Of a stretch of 64,000 nt of DNA, positions 38,623-46,740 are shown one piece after another. The notes beneath the pieces are model-generated. The model was not told where the DNA came from. It worked only from the letters and a program-made list of their open reading frames with translations, and made no database searches. Position 1 is the stretch's first letter; every line of letters starts with the position of its first letter. The position numbers were made by a program, and so were the translations under genes. Location of the stretch: contig CACWHI010000001.1 in assembly GCA_902760595.1 (NCBI GenBank), positions 60,963-124,962 of the forward strand, given 5' to 3'. The DNA is from an uncultured Eubacteriales bacterium. GTDB lineage: Bacteria; Bacillota; Clostridia; Christensenellales; Aristaeellaceae.

Positions 38623-39338
38623 TCCGGGAAATCGCCCTTGTCGCGGACCTGCACGGAAACGTGCCCGCTACCGAGGCGCTTGAGAAAGATCTGCTGCGTC
38701 GGGGCATCGATACCATATACTGCCTGGGCGACATCGTGGGGAAGGGCCCCAGGTCAGCCGAGACCTTCGACTGGGCTGTAGCCCATTGTCAGGTGATCGT
38801 GCAGGGAAACTGGGATTACGGCGTCGGCGAAAAGCTGTTTCCGAACGACCAGTTCTACTATGACCAGCTGGGTCCGGAGCGTATGCACAGGCTGCGGGAG
38901 TTCCCGAGGGAATTCAGCTTTTCCCTGAGTGGGAGGAAGGTCCGACTGATCCACGGCAGACCGGTGATGAAGAGCCTGCTGACGCCTTCGGCCAGCTCGG
39001 ACTGCCTGCTGCCGCTGTTTGAACCGGATTATCAGGTCGTGGGATACGCGGACGTGCACCGGCAGGGCATGCGGATGGTGGAAACCCAGGGCATCCTGTT
39101 CAATACCGGCGCTGTGGGGAATCCGCTGGGCGTTACGATGGTCCAGTACGCGATCATGCGCGGCGATGATACGGACAGCCAGGCAGCGCTGGACATCAGC
39201 TTTGTGACGCTGCCGTATGACCGTGAGGCTGCCATCCGGGATACGGAGGCGGCGGCGCTGCTGCCGAACGGGGAACTGTTCAGCACGGAACTGAAAAACG
39301 GGATCTATGCCCGCGCGCATCTGAAGGGGAAAAAGTGA
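38619..39338 (+). CDS. Calcineurin-like metallophosphoesterase (YfcE/MJ0936-like)
   Basis: 239 residues with the metal-binding pattern of the superfamily: VADLHGNVPATEALEKDL (DxH), YCLGDIVGKGP (GD), VQGNWDYGVG (GN-D) and later LIHGRP and VGYADVHRQGM (H and GHxH-like, with the usual GHTH replaced by YADVH). The altered last motif may weaken one metal site. Likely a small phosphodiesterase or phosphatase; substrate unknown. Coupled by ATGA overlap to the C26 gene and 1 base before the SDR gene. Confidence 0.85.
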   Translation: MIREIALVADLHGNVPATEALEKDLLRRGIDTIYCLGDIVGKGPRSAETFDWAVAHCQVIVQGNWDYGVGEKLFPNDQFYYDQLGPERMHRLREFPREFSFSLSGRKVRLIHGRPVMKSLLTPSASSDCLLPLFEPDYQVVGYADVHRQGMRMVETQGILFNTGAVGNPLGVTMVQYAIMRGDDTDSQAALDISFVTLPYDREAAIRDTEAAALLPNGELFSTELKNGIYARAHLKGKK

Positions 39339-39339
39339 T

Positions 39340-40053
39340 ATGCCCAAACGGATCATCATCACCGGAGGCTCTTCCGGTATCGGGGAAGCGCTGGTGCGCC
39401 GGTTTACCGCTGACGGCTGGATCGTGGCGTTCACCTGCCTGACGCATGAAAAGGAAGCGCGCGCCCTGTCTGCCGAGACGGGCGCGCTGTGCTGCGTCTG
39501 CGATGTCCGCGACGAAAAAAGTGTGGGGGACGCGCTGGGCTATTTCATGAAGCTGATCCACCGGCCGGACGGACTGATCAACAATGCCGGCATCGCCCAG
39601 AAACGGGTCCTGGAGGAGATGCCCCTCACAGAGTGGGAGGACATGATGAACGTCCACCTGCGCGGCGCGTTCCTGTGGAGCCGGGCGCTGCTGCCCGCGC
39701 TCAGGGAAACGGGAGGATCGATCCTAAACATCTCCTCCATCTGGGGGCAGACCGGTGCGTCCTGTGAGGCGGGCTACTCCGCGGCGAAGGCCGGCCTGAT
39801 CGGTCTGACCAAGGCGCTGGCGAAGGAAGCGGCTCCGCAGGTGCGGGTCAACGCCATCGCGCCGGGCGTGATCGAAACGCCGATGCTCGGCGGCTACAGC
39901 GAAGCGGAGCTGGAGGAGCTGCGCGGACGAATCCCGCTGGACAGGCTCGGGAAGCCCGGGGACGTCGCTGACGCCGCTGCGTTCCTGATGTCGGAAAGGG
40001 CGTCATACATCACCGGACAGGTGCTGGCGGTCAACGGAGGACTGTACTGTTAA
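39340..40053 (+). CDS. Short-chain dehydrogenase/reductase (FabG-like)
   Basis: NAD(P)-dependent oxidoreductase of 237 residues. ITGGSSGIGEALVRRF binds the cofactor (residues 7-22), INNAGIAQ is the structural motif, and the catalytic Ser and Tyr-Lys lie in LNISSIWGQTG and AGYSAAKAGLIGL. IAPGVIETPM and YITGQVLAVNGG complete the pattern. The closest group by eye is FabG/YmfI-like 3-oxoacyl-ACP reductases, but context does not support a fatty acid role. The stop codon abuts that of the convergent GNAT gene with no gap. Confidence 0.9.
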   Translation: MPKRIIITGGSSGIGEALVRRFTADGWIVAFTCLTHEKEARALSAETGALCCVCDVRDEKSVGDALGYFMKLIHRPDGLINNAGIAQKRVLEEMPLTEWEDMMNVHLRGAFLWSRALLPALRETGGSILNISSIWGQTGASCEAGYSAAKAGLIGLTKALAKEAAPQVRVNAIAPGVIETPMLGGYSEAELEELRGRIPLDRLGKPGDVADAAAFLMSERASYITGQVLAVNGGLYC

Positions 40054-40623
40054 TCAGCCGTTCCGCCGCTGCAGCCATTCCTCGCGCGTCATATAATTGA
40101 CCCGGTTGTCTTCCACAGTGCCCATTTTGGTGTGATACCGGGTGTATCCGCAGAGATGGAAGCCGAGCTTTTCCTGCAGATGCGCCGAGCGCTGATTGAA
40201 CACGAAATGGCCGCAGAAGATGACGTCGAGCCTGACGTCCTCGAACAGGTAGCGGATCACCTCGCGGACGGCTTCGGGCATCAGGCCCTGGCCCCAGTAA
40301 TCCCTGGAGAGGATAAAGCTCAGTTCCCGGCAGCGCAGCGCGTCAAACTGGGGGAAAGCTTCTTCGTTGTATCTGGGGATCCCGAGGGTGCCGATGGCCT
40401 TGCCTTCACGCTCGAGAGCGAAGGCGATCCTGTTGGCGATCAGGCCGTCCAGCATGGCCTGGGATTCCTGGAGGGTCGTATGCGGCCTCCAGCCGCACAT
40501 CTGGCCGACGCCGTCCTGGGAGGCGAAGGCGTAAAGATCCTCCAGATCCTCCTGCCGCCAGGGGCGGAGCGTCAGGCGTTGCGTGCGCAGTACGGTTTGG
40601 CTGATATCGATCGGTGGATTCAT
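40054..40623 (-). CDS. GNAT-family N-acetyltransferase (RimJ/RimL type)
   Basis: 189-residue acetyl-CoA-dependent transferase of the type that acetylates protein N-termini or small amines. It begins with the RimJ-like TQRLTLRPWRQEDLEDLYAF. The acetyl-CoA loop is YWGQGLMPEAVREVIRYLF, and FNQRSAHLQEKLGF is the usual C-terminal block. Start 40623 chosen for AAGGAG 8 bases upstream. It follows another GNAT gene by 2 bases in the same direction. Substrate unknown. Confidence 0.88.
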   Translation of the reverse strand: MNPPIDISQTVLRTQRLTLRPWRQEDLEDLYAFASQDGVGQMCGWRPHTTLQESQAMLDGLIANRIAFALEREGKAIGTLGIPRYNEEAFPQFDALRCRELSFILSRDYWGQGLMPEAVREVIRYLFEDVRLDVIFCGHFVFNQRSAHLQEKLGFHLCGYTRYHTKMGTVEDNRVNYMTREEWLQRRNG

Positions 40624-40625
40624 GG

Positions 40626-41177
40626 TCACAGCTCCTTCAGCATCAGGCATTCGTTCAGCATGGTCCCATCCTTCAGGCGGATGGCGTTGGGCCGTATTCC
40701 GTAGGGACGGAAGCCCATCTTATCGTACAGCGCTCTGGCGCGGGTGTTTCCCTCGATATAGTCAAGCTCGAGCTGCGTGACACAACCGCGCTCCTTCGCG
40801 ACACGGATCATTTCCGAAAACATCCGCGTGCCGATCCCCAGCCCCCAGTATTCCCGGATCAGCGCGATCGCGACGGTGCCGCGGTGGCGTGTTTTCAGGC
40901 TCCGGTTGAATACGATGTTCGAGGTACCGACCACCCGTTGATCGGCCAGGCACACGAGCATGGCCTCGTTCGGGCTTTGATTGATATGTTCAAACATCTG
41001 CTTCTCGAATTCCGGCGTATACCGGTCGCATTCCTCCGGATACCGGAGAATGAACTCGGTCTCGGCGGCGGAAAGCCGGAGGTATTCGAGCATGCCGGGG
41101 ATATCCTCGTCCCGCGGGCTGCGCAGCAGGGCCGGACGTCCGTCCTTCAGAAAAAAGGGGATTTCGCCAATGATCAT
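40626..41177 (-). CDS. GNAT-family N-acetyltransferase
   Basis: 183 residues. The acetyl-CoA-binding block is EYWGLGIGTRMFSEMIRVAKERG with QLELDYIEGNTRARALYDKMGF after it, the common pattern of small-molecule GNATs (PA4866/phosphinothricin-acetyltransferase-like). GGAGGAG precedes the ATG. The promoter at 41213-41241 is divergent from the aromatic operon promoter. Together with the downstream GNAT it forms a two-gene operon. Substrate unknown. Confidence 0.88.
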   Translation of the reverse strand: MIIGEIPFFLKDGRPALLRSPRDEDIPGMLEYLRLSAAETEFILRYPEECDRYTPEFEKQMFEHINQSPNEAMLVCLADQRVVGTSNIVFNRSLKTRHRGTVAIALIREYWGLGIGTRMFSEMIRVAKERGCVTQLELDYIEGNTRARALYDKMGFRPYGIRPNAIRLKDGTMLNECLMLKEL

Positions 41178-41212
41178 AGGGCGCTCCTCCGAAAAAGGGT
41201 GATGACCGGACT

Positions 41213-41241
41213 ATTGTAGCTGATTTCCGGAGGATAATCAA
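41213..41241 (-). promoter_or_regulatory. Promoter for the two GNAT genes
   Basis: Minus strand: TTGATT (41236-41241), 17-base spacer, TACAAT (41213-41218), 36 bases before the ATG. It points away from the aromatic operon promoter, 39 bases off. Confidence 0.65.
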
Positions 41242-41279
41242 GCGGAACGCGCAATTCAGAAAAAATACAAACTTTTGCG

Positions 41280-41308
41280 TTGACAAACGCAGGCACTCTG
41301 AGTACAAT
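41280..41308 (+). promoter_or_regulatory. Strong promoter of the aromatic amino acid operon
   Basis: Consensus TTGACA (41280-41285), ideal 17-base spacer, TACAAT (41303-41308). Transcription would start about 41315-41318, some 20 bases ahead of the leader peptide ATG. The strongest sigma-A match in the window. Confidence 0.85.
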
Positions 41309-41338
41309 TCCATTGAAGAAACAGGAAGGAGCCTGCTC

Positions 41339-41422
41339 ATGAAGCTGTTGACCATCTATGGGTATTATTACTTTAGCTTTGCCGGTGCTGTTCCGGCAGG
41401 GCTGATTTGGGTTGACCGCTGA
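41339..41422 (+). CDS. Leader peptide of the aromatic amino acid operon (Tyr/Phe sensor)
   Basis: A 27-residue reading frame with a good AAGGAG site 7 bases before its ATG: starts MKLLTIYGYYYFSFAGAVPA and ends GLIWVDR. Four Tyr and two Phe codons fall within eight codons (41357-41380), the hallmark of an attenuator leader. A single Trp near the end lies outside the cluster. The stop at 41420 is 22 bases before the terminator hairpin. The peptide itself probably has no other role. Confidence 0.85.
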   Translation: MKLLTIYGYYYFSFAGAVPAGLIWVDR

Positions 41423-41471
41423 TGGGGCCATGGCATCGTTTGTAAGCCCGCGGGAACCCGCGGGCTGTTTT
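41381..41471 (+). promoter_or_regulatory. Attenuator: competing hairpins with intrinsic terminator
   Basis: Four segments can be read. Segment 1 GCCGG (41381-41385) pairs with CCGGC (41393-41397). Segment 2 GCAGGGCT (41396-41403) can instead pair with segment 3 AGCCCGC (41445-41451), seven pairs with one bulged A. Segment 3 as AGCCCGCGGG (41445-41454) also pairs with segment 4 CCCGCGGGCT (41457-41466), followed by GTTTT, a terminator. The last Tyr/Phe codon is immediately before segment 1, so a ribosome stalled for Tyr or Phe would cover it, freeing 2 to pair with 3 and preventing termination. This is the trp-type attenuation layout, read by eye and not folded by program. Confidence 0.75.
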
Positions 41472-41491
41472 AATTGAGGAGGAAACACGGC

Positions 41492-42514
41492 ATGATCGTT
41501 ATTCTGAAGGAACATCCCAACCCCAAGCAATTGGACAACCTGAAAGCCTGGCTCACCAGCATGGGCCTGAAGATCCATGAGAGTGACGGTGTGAACCATC
41601 AGATCCTCGGCCTCGTCGGCGATACCTCGCGTGTCGATATCGACCTGATCCAGGCACTGGATATCGTGGAGGACGTGAAACGCATCCAGGAGCCCTATAA
41701 GAACGCGAACCGGAAGTTCCACCCCCGCGATACGGTGGTCACTGTGGGCGATACCAGAATCGGCGGCGGACATTTCGCGGTGATCGCGGGCCCCTGCTCA
41801 GTGGAGTCGGAAGAGCAGATCGTCGGCATCGCGAAGGCGGTCAAGGCGGCAGGGGCGACCCTGCTGCGCGGCGGCGCGTTCAAGCCCCGGACGTCGCCCT
41901 ATGCCTTCCAGGGCCTTCGCGCGACGGGGATCGAGCTGCTGCTGGAGGCAAAGCGTGAGACCGGCCTGCCGATCGTCACGGAGATCATGGACCTGAGCCA
42001 GCTCAACCTGTTTGAGGACGTGGATGTGATCCAGGTCGGCGCGCGCAACATGCAGAATTTTGAAATGCTGAAGGAGCTTGGCCATCTGCACAAGCCGATC
42101 CTGCTCAAGCGCGGGCTGGCCAACACGCTCCAGGAGCTGCTGATGAGCGCGGAGTACATCATGTCCGGCGGAGACTGCGAGGTGATCCTGTGCGAGCGCG
42201 GCATCCGCACCTTCGAGAACTATACGCGCAACACGATGGACGTATCCGCTATCCCGGCGCTGCATACGCTGACGCACCTGCCCGTGATCGCTGACCCGAG
42301 CCATGCCACGGGGAGGAGCGCCATGGTCCGGCCGATGGCCCTGGCGGCCGTCGCCGCCGGCGCGGACGGCCTGATCATCGAGGTGCACAACGACCCGCAG
42401 CACGCGCTGTGCGATGGGCCGCAGTCCCAGACGCCGGAGGAATTCGCCGGTACGATGGAGAAAATCAAACAGGTCAGAAAGCTGCTCTTCGATGGAAACG
42501 GAGGCGTGGAGTAA
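41492..42514 (+). CDS. aroF: 3-deoxy-7-phosphoheptulonate (DAHP) synthase, type I beta
   Basis: First committed step of aromatic synthesis: phosphoenolpyruvate plus erythrose-4-phosphate to DAHP. 340 residues. An N-terminal ferredoxin/ACT-like regulatory domain (1-70; [17 protein letters not shown]) precedes the KDO8P/DAHP synthase barrel with [58 protein letters not shown] and DPSHATGR. The regulatory domain usually confers feedback by Tyr or Phe. Start 41492 with GAGGAGG 9 bases upstream, 20 bases past the attenuator. Followed by tyrA with a TAATG overlap. Confidence 0.96.
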   Translation: MIVILKEHPNPKQLDNLKAWLTSMGLKIHESDGVNHQILGLVGDTSRVDIDLIQALDIVEDVKRIQEPYKNANRKFHPRDTVVTVGDTRIGGGHFAVIAGPCSVESEEQIVGIAKAVKAAGATLLRGGAFKPRTSPYAFQGLRATGIELLLEAKRETGLPIVTEIMDLSQLNLFEDVDVIQVGARNMQNFEMLKELGHLHKPILLKRGLANTLQELLMSAEYIMSGGDCEVILCERGIRTFENYTRNTMDVSAIPALHTLTHLPVIADPSHATGRSAMVRPMALAAVAAGADGLIIEVHNDPQHALCDGPQSQTPEEFAGTMEKIKQVRKLLFDGNGGVE

Positions 42515-43359
42515 TGGCAGTCGGAATCGTGGGCCTGGGGCTGATCGGCGGCTCCATGGCGCGGGCGGTCAAGCAGGCGGGGTATCCGGTATATGGCACC
42601 GATATCGACCGGCCGGTGCTGCTGAAAGCCCGGATGCTGGAGATCGTCGATGAGGAACTGACGGATGATAACCTGCGCGACTGCTCTGTTGTGATCCTGG
42701 GCATCTATCCCGGGGCGACAGTCGAATGGCTGCGCGCGCACGGGCAGTACATCAACCGCGAAACAGTGGTCATGGATACGTGCGGCGTCAAAAAGGCGGT
42801 ATGCGTGCCTGCCTGGGAAATCGCGGACCGGTACGGCTTTACCTTCGTGGGCGGACATCCGATGGAAGGCGCGGCGAAGATCGGCTTCGACCATTCGGAC
42901 TCCGGTATGTTCCATAAGGCGTCCATGATCCTCTGCCCGAGGGAGGACATCACGCTGGAGCCTATGAAACGCCTGAAGGATGTGCTGGACGCCGCCGGGT
43001 TCGGCCGGTATGTGATGACCACGCCGGAACACCATGATGAAATGATCGCGCTGACCAGCCAGCTGGCCCACGTGGTGTCCAGCGCGTACGTGATGGCGCC
43101 GAACTGCCTGAAGCACCAGGGCTACTCGGCCGGCAGCCTGCGGGATATGACCCGGGTGGCCTACCTGAATGAGGTCATGTGGTCGGAGCTTTTCATGGAC
43201 AACCGGGAAAACCTGCTGCGTGAGCTGGATGGCTTGATAGAACACCTGCAGGAATACAGGAACGCCCTTGAGAGATCAGACGCGGCGGCGCTGACGGCCC
43301 TGCTGGCCAGGGGAAGGATGATCAAGGAACGGATGAACGGAGAGGAAGAACGTTCATGA
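42514..43359 (+). CDS. tyrA: Prephenate dehydrogenase
   Basis: NAD-dependent oxidative decarboxylation of prephenate to 4-hydroxyphenylpyruvate, the tyrosine branch. 281 residues: Rossmann motif [17 protein letters not shown] (3-19), [25 protein letters not shown] and the helical C-terminal domain [21 protein letters not shown] (in part). There is no C-terminal ACT domain, so feedback through that route is absent. The ATG overlaps the aroF stop (TAATG). It overlaps aroB by ATGA. Confidence 0.95.
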   Translation: MAVGIVGLGLIGGSMARAVKQAGYPVYGTDIDRPVLLKARMLEIVDEELTDDNLRDCSVVILGIYPGATVEWLRAHGQYINRETVVMDTCGVKKAVCVPAWEIADRYGFTFVGGHPMEGAAKIGFDHSDSGMFHKASMILCPREDITLEPMKRLKDVLDAAGFGRYVMTTPEHHDEMIALTSQLAHVVSSAYVMAPNCLKHQGYSAGSLRDMTRVAYLNEVMWSELFMDNRENLLRELDGLIEHLQEYRNALERSDAAALTALLARGRMIKERMNGEEERS

Positions 43360-44405
43360 GAGAGATCATGATCGATACAAACGAGCCTTACCGCGTCCTG
43401 ATCGGCGGGGGGCTGCTGCGGGATGCCGGCGCTCTGATCCAAAGCCTTGAGCGTAAGCCCGGCGCCGTCGCGGTCATCACGGACAGCCATGTCGGGCCGC
43501 TGTACGCGGAACGAATGGAGGAGTCGCTGAAGGATTTCCGCCATTATGTTTATACCGTGGACGCGGGAGAAGAAAACAAGACGCCGGAGACGCTGATCGC
43601 GATCCTGCGGAGCATGGCGCAGCATGAGATCACACGGGCAGACCTGGTCGTCGCGCTGGGCGGCGGCGTGGTGGGTGATATGGCTGGGTTCGCTTCGGCG
43701 GTATACCAGCGCGGCATGCGGTTCATCCAGTGCCCGACCACGCTGCTGAGCGCCGTGGACGCGTCGGTCGGCGGCAAGACCGCCGTCGACCTGCCGGAGG
43801 GGAAAAACCTGATCGGCGCGTTTCACCAGCCGGCTATGGTGCTCTGCGATACCGATACGTTTCAGACGCTGGATCCCGCCCGGATCGCGGACGGGGCGGC
43901 TGAGATCGTCAAGCACGCGGCCATCGCCGATGAAAAGCTGTTTGACGTCATGGCCGCACAGGACTGGCAGTCCGACATCGACGCGATCGTGGCCAGGAAC
44001 GTGGAGATCAAGCGCTCCTTCGTGCTTCAGGATGAGCACGACCTGGGCCAGCGCCAGATGCTGAACTTCGGGCATACCATCGGCCACGCGGTCGAGGCCT
44101 GGAGCCGGTTCCGCCTCTCTCACGGCCAGGCGGTCGCTGTCGGCATGGTCATGGAAACGCGCGCCGCCCGCCGGCTGGGCATGACGGAGCTGGCGGAGGA
44201 CGCGCTGATCGGGATCCTGGAGGCGAAGGGACTCCCGACAGCCGTTGACGCGACGGCGGAGGACATCCTTGAGTTCGCGACGCGGGATAAGAAACGGCAG
44301 AGCGGAGCGGTGACCGTTGTCGTGCCCGACAGGATCGGACACGCGCGTCTCGAACGTCTGGATATGGGACGGTTCCGGCAGTACGTTGAGGCGGGCCTGC
44401 CATGA
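43356..44405 (+). CDS. aroB: 3-dehydroquinate synthase
   Basis: Cyclises DAHP to 3-dehydroquinate with NAD and a divalent metal. 349 residues. DAGEENKTPETL, ALGGGVVGDMAGFASAVYQRG, QCPTTLLSAVDASVGGKT, DLPEGKNLIGAFHQP and FGHTIGHAVEAW (metal-binding His) are all present. Overlaps tyrA and aroA by 4 bases each, so it is tightly coupled in the operon. Confidence 0.98.
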   Translation: MREIMIDTNEPYRVLIGGGLLRDAGALIQSLERKPGAVAVITDSHVGPLYAERMEESLKDFRHYVYTVDAGEENKTPETLIAILRSMAQHEITRADLVVALGGGVVGDMAGFASAVYQRGMRFIQCPTTLLSAVDASVGGKTAVDLPEGKNLIGAFHQPAMVLCDTDTFQTLDPARIADGAAEIVKHAAIADEKLFDVMAAQDWQSDIDAIVARNVEIKRSFVLQDEHDLGQRQMLNFGHTIGHAVEAWSRFRLSHGQAVAVGMVMETRAARRLGMTELAEDALIGILEAKGLPTAVDATAEDILEFATRDKKRQSGAVTVVVPDRIGHARLERLDMGRFRQYVEAGLP

Positions 44406-45670
44406 AAAACGTACGCGTCTATCCGTTTCAGGGAAGGAACACGATAGAGGTCCCGTCCTCCAAATCTGAGCTGCACCGGCTGCTGATCGCGGCGGCTCTG
44501 TCCGACCGGGAAACCCGGATCGGCTGCCGCGCCGTCAGTGAGGACGTGCGGGCGACCGTCCGCTGCCTTCAGGCGATGGGAAGCAGGATCACTGAGTTTC
44601 AGGATGCTCTGGTGGTTGCGCCGATCGGAGCGGACACATCGGCGTCTCTGCCTGTGCTTGACTGCGGGGAGAGCGGCTCCACACTGCGCTTCCTGCTCCC
44701 GGTCGCCGCGGCGCTGAGCGGCGCCCGCTTTGAGGGAAGAGGCAGACTGCCGCAACGGCCCATTTCCGAGCTGAAAGCAGAAATGGAAGCCCATGGGGTG
44801 CGCTTTTCCGAGGTGGCATTGCCTTTCAGCGTCAGTGGGCGTCTGACCGGCGGCGCGTTCACCTTGCCCGGACACGTCAGCTCGCAGTATGTCACCGGAC
44901 TGATGCTGGCGTCGCCTCTTCTCGGCGGATCGGAAATCCGCATCGAAGGCCGGCTCCAGTCGGTGGATTATGTCCGGATGACGGCGGATGTGATGCGGCG
45001 GTTTGGCGTACAGGTGGAATACAGCGGCTCTGTGATCCGCGTTCCGGGCGGCCAGGGCTACCTGACCCCGGGCACGGTCAGGGCGGGGAGTGACTGGTCA
45101 GGCGCGGCGTTTCCGCTGTGCCTCGGCGCGCTCGGCGGGCCGGTGAAGGTGCAGGGCTTGACCCGGGAATCACTCCAGGGGGACCGGAGGATCGTGGACC
45201 TTCTCGCTCAGGCCGGCGCGGATGTGAAATGGGCGGCTGACGGCTGCGCGGCGCGGAGGGGCGGCCTGCGGGGAATCGAGGTCGATGTGTCCGATATCCC
45301 CGATCTGGCGCCTGTGCTGGCCGCTCTGCTGATGCACGCGGAAGGAAGGTCGGCGCTTCTGAACGCGGAGAGGCTGCGGCTCAAGGAATCGGACCGCCTG
45401 GCGACGACCCGCGATATGGTGAACGCGCTGGGCGGTCAGGCTGAAATCGAAGGAAACAGCCTGATCATCCAGGGAAGGCCGGACTGCCGGGGCGGCGAAG
45501 TGGACGGAGCGGGCGACCACCGCATCGTCATGGCCTCTGCTGTCGGCGCAAGCGCCTGCAGCGGCCCGAGCGTGATCACGGGAGCGGATGCCGTGGCCAA
45601 GTCCTGGCCGTCGTTTTTCGAGGATATGATTCAGTTGGGAGGGCGGTTTGATGTCGTCGACGCTGGGTGA
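44402..45670 (+). CDS. aroA: 3-phosphoshikimate 1-carboxyvinyltransferase (EPSP synthase)
   Basis: Transfers the enolpyruvyl group of PEP to shikimate-3-phosphate. 422 residues. VPSSKSELHRLLIAAALSD has the substrate-binding Lys-Ser, with GESGSTLRFLLPVAA, LPQRPISELKAEMEAHG, HVSSQYVTGLMLA, RLKESDRLATTRDMV and GAGDHRIVMASAV. The usual GNAGT motif is replaced by GESGS (CGESGSTLRF), as in several Gram-positive and Clostridial class II-like enzymes. Overlaps aroC by 20 bases. Confidence 0.97.
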   Translation: MKNVRVYPFQGRNTIEVPSSKSELHRLLIAAALSDRETRIGCRAVSEDVRATVRCLQAMGSRITEFQDALVVAPIGADTSASLPVLDCGESGSTLRFLLPVAAALSGARFEGRGRLPQRPISELKAEMEAHGVRFSEVALPFSVSGRLTGGAFTLPGHVSSQYVTGLMLASPLLGGSEIRIEGRLQSVDYVRMTADVMRRFGVQVEYSGSVIRVPGGQGYLTPGTVRAGSDWSGAAFPLCLGALGGPVKVQGLTRESLQGDRRIVDLLAQAGADVKWAADGCAARRGGLRGIEVDVSDIPDLAPVLAALLMHAEGRSALLNAERLRLKESDRLATTRDMVNALGGQAEIEGNSLIIQGRPDCRGGEVDGAGDHRIVMASAVGASACSGPSVITGADAVAKSWPSFFEDMIQLGGRFDVVDAG

Positions 45671-46724
45671 AAAGGTGCGTATCTCGCTGTTCGGGCAGTC
45701 CCACGGGGAGATGATCGGATGCGTAATAGACGGTCTGCCCGCAGGCGAAGCGGTCGATGCTGAAGCGCTGCAAGCCTTCATGAGCCGGCGCGCGCCGGGC
45801 GGGGCTTATACCACCAGGCGCAGGGAAAGCGATGAGGCACGCGTCGTTTCAGGGCTGTTTCAGGGCAAAACCTGCGGCGCGCCGCTGTGCGTGCTGATCG
45901 GGAACACGGATACCCGCTCCGCCGATTATGAATGGATGAAGGAAACGCCGCGCCCCGGTCACGCGGACTATCCGGCGGAGATCAAGTATAAGGGATTCCA
46001 GGATTACCGGGGAGGCGGGCATTTCTCCGCCAGGCTCACGGCGGCCCTGTGCGCGGCCGGCGGGATCGCGCTGCAGATCCTGAGCCGCCGCGGGATCGAC
46101 ATCGGCGCGCACCTTCTCTCGGTCGGAGATATCGCGGACGAGGCCTTTGATCCGCTGCTGGTCAGCCATGAATGCCTGCGAAAGGCCAGTACGGGCTTCC
46201 CGACGCTGTCGGAAAACGCGGAGAAAAGCATGAAGGCGCTGATCGATCAGGTTCGCGCGGAAGGGGATTCCGTGGGCGGCGTCGTGGAATGCGCGGCCAT
46301 CGGGCTGCCCGTCGGCGTGGGAGGGCCTGTGTTTGACGGGCTGGAGAACAGGATCGCCCAGGCGGTATTCGGGATCCCGGCTGTCAAGGGCATCGAGTTT
46401 GGCACCGGCTTCGCCGCGGCGCGGATGCGCGGGCACCAGAATAACGACCCGTACGAATGGCGTGACGGTCAGCCGGTATTGCTGAGCAACAACGCCGGCG
46501 GGATCCTTGGCGGCCTTTCGGACGGCGCGCCGGTCATTTTCCGGGCGGCGTTCAAGCCGACGCCGTCCATCGCGCAGGCGCAGCAAACGGTCAGCCTCTC
46601 CGCGAAGCGGGACGCGATCCTGGAGATCACCGGCAGGCACGATCCCTGTGTGGCGGTGCGGGCCGTCCCGGTCGTCGAGGCCGCGGCGGCGTTGGCCGTG
46701 CTGGACCTGATGGAAATGAATTGA
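45651..46724 (+). CDS. aroC: Chorismate synthase
   Basis: Last shikimate step, EPSP to chorismate, using reduced FMN. 357 residues. FGQSHGEMIGCVIDGLPAG (in the FGxSHG signature), SRRAPGGAYTTRRRESDEARVVSGLFQGKTCGAPL, RPGHADYPAEIKY, DYRGGGHFSARLTA and GIEFGTGFAAARMRGHQNND follow the family. GGGAGG 8 bases upstream supports the ATG at 45651 over the TTG just before. A 16-base gap separates it from pheA. Confidence 0.98.
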   Translation: MSSTLGEKVRISLFGQSHGEMIGCVIDGLPAGEAVDAEALQAFMSRRAPGGAYTTRRRESDEARVVSGLFQGKTCGAPLCVLIGNTDTRSADYEWMKETPRPGHADYPAEIKYKGFQDYRGGGHFSARLTAALCAAGGIALQILSRRGIDIGAHLLSVGDIADEAFDPLLVSHECLRKASTGFPTLSENAEKSMKALIDQVRAEGDSVGGVVECAAIGLPVGVGGPVFDGLENRIAQAVFGIPAVKGIEFGTGFAAARMRGHQNNDPYEWRDGQPVLLSNNAGGILGGLSDGAPVIFRAAFKPTPSIAQAQQTVSLSAKRDAILEITGRHDPCVAVRAVPVVEAAAALAVLDLMEMN

Positions 46725-46740
46725 ATGGGAGGATACACTG

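Noticed and set aside
41339..41492. T-box riboswitch ahead of the aromatic operon
   Set aside because: No T-box consensus (AGGGTGG) or specifier loop was seen; the leader peptide and competing stems explain the region better.
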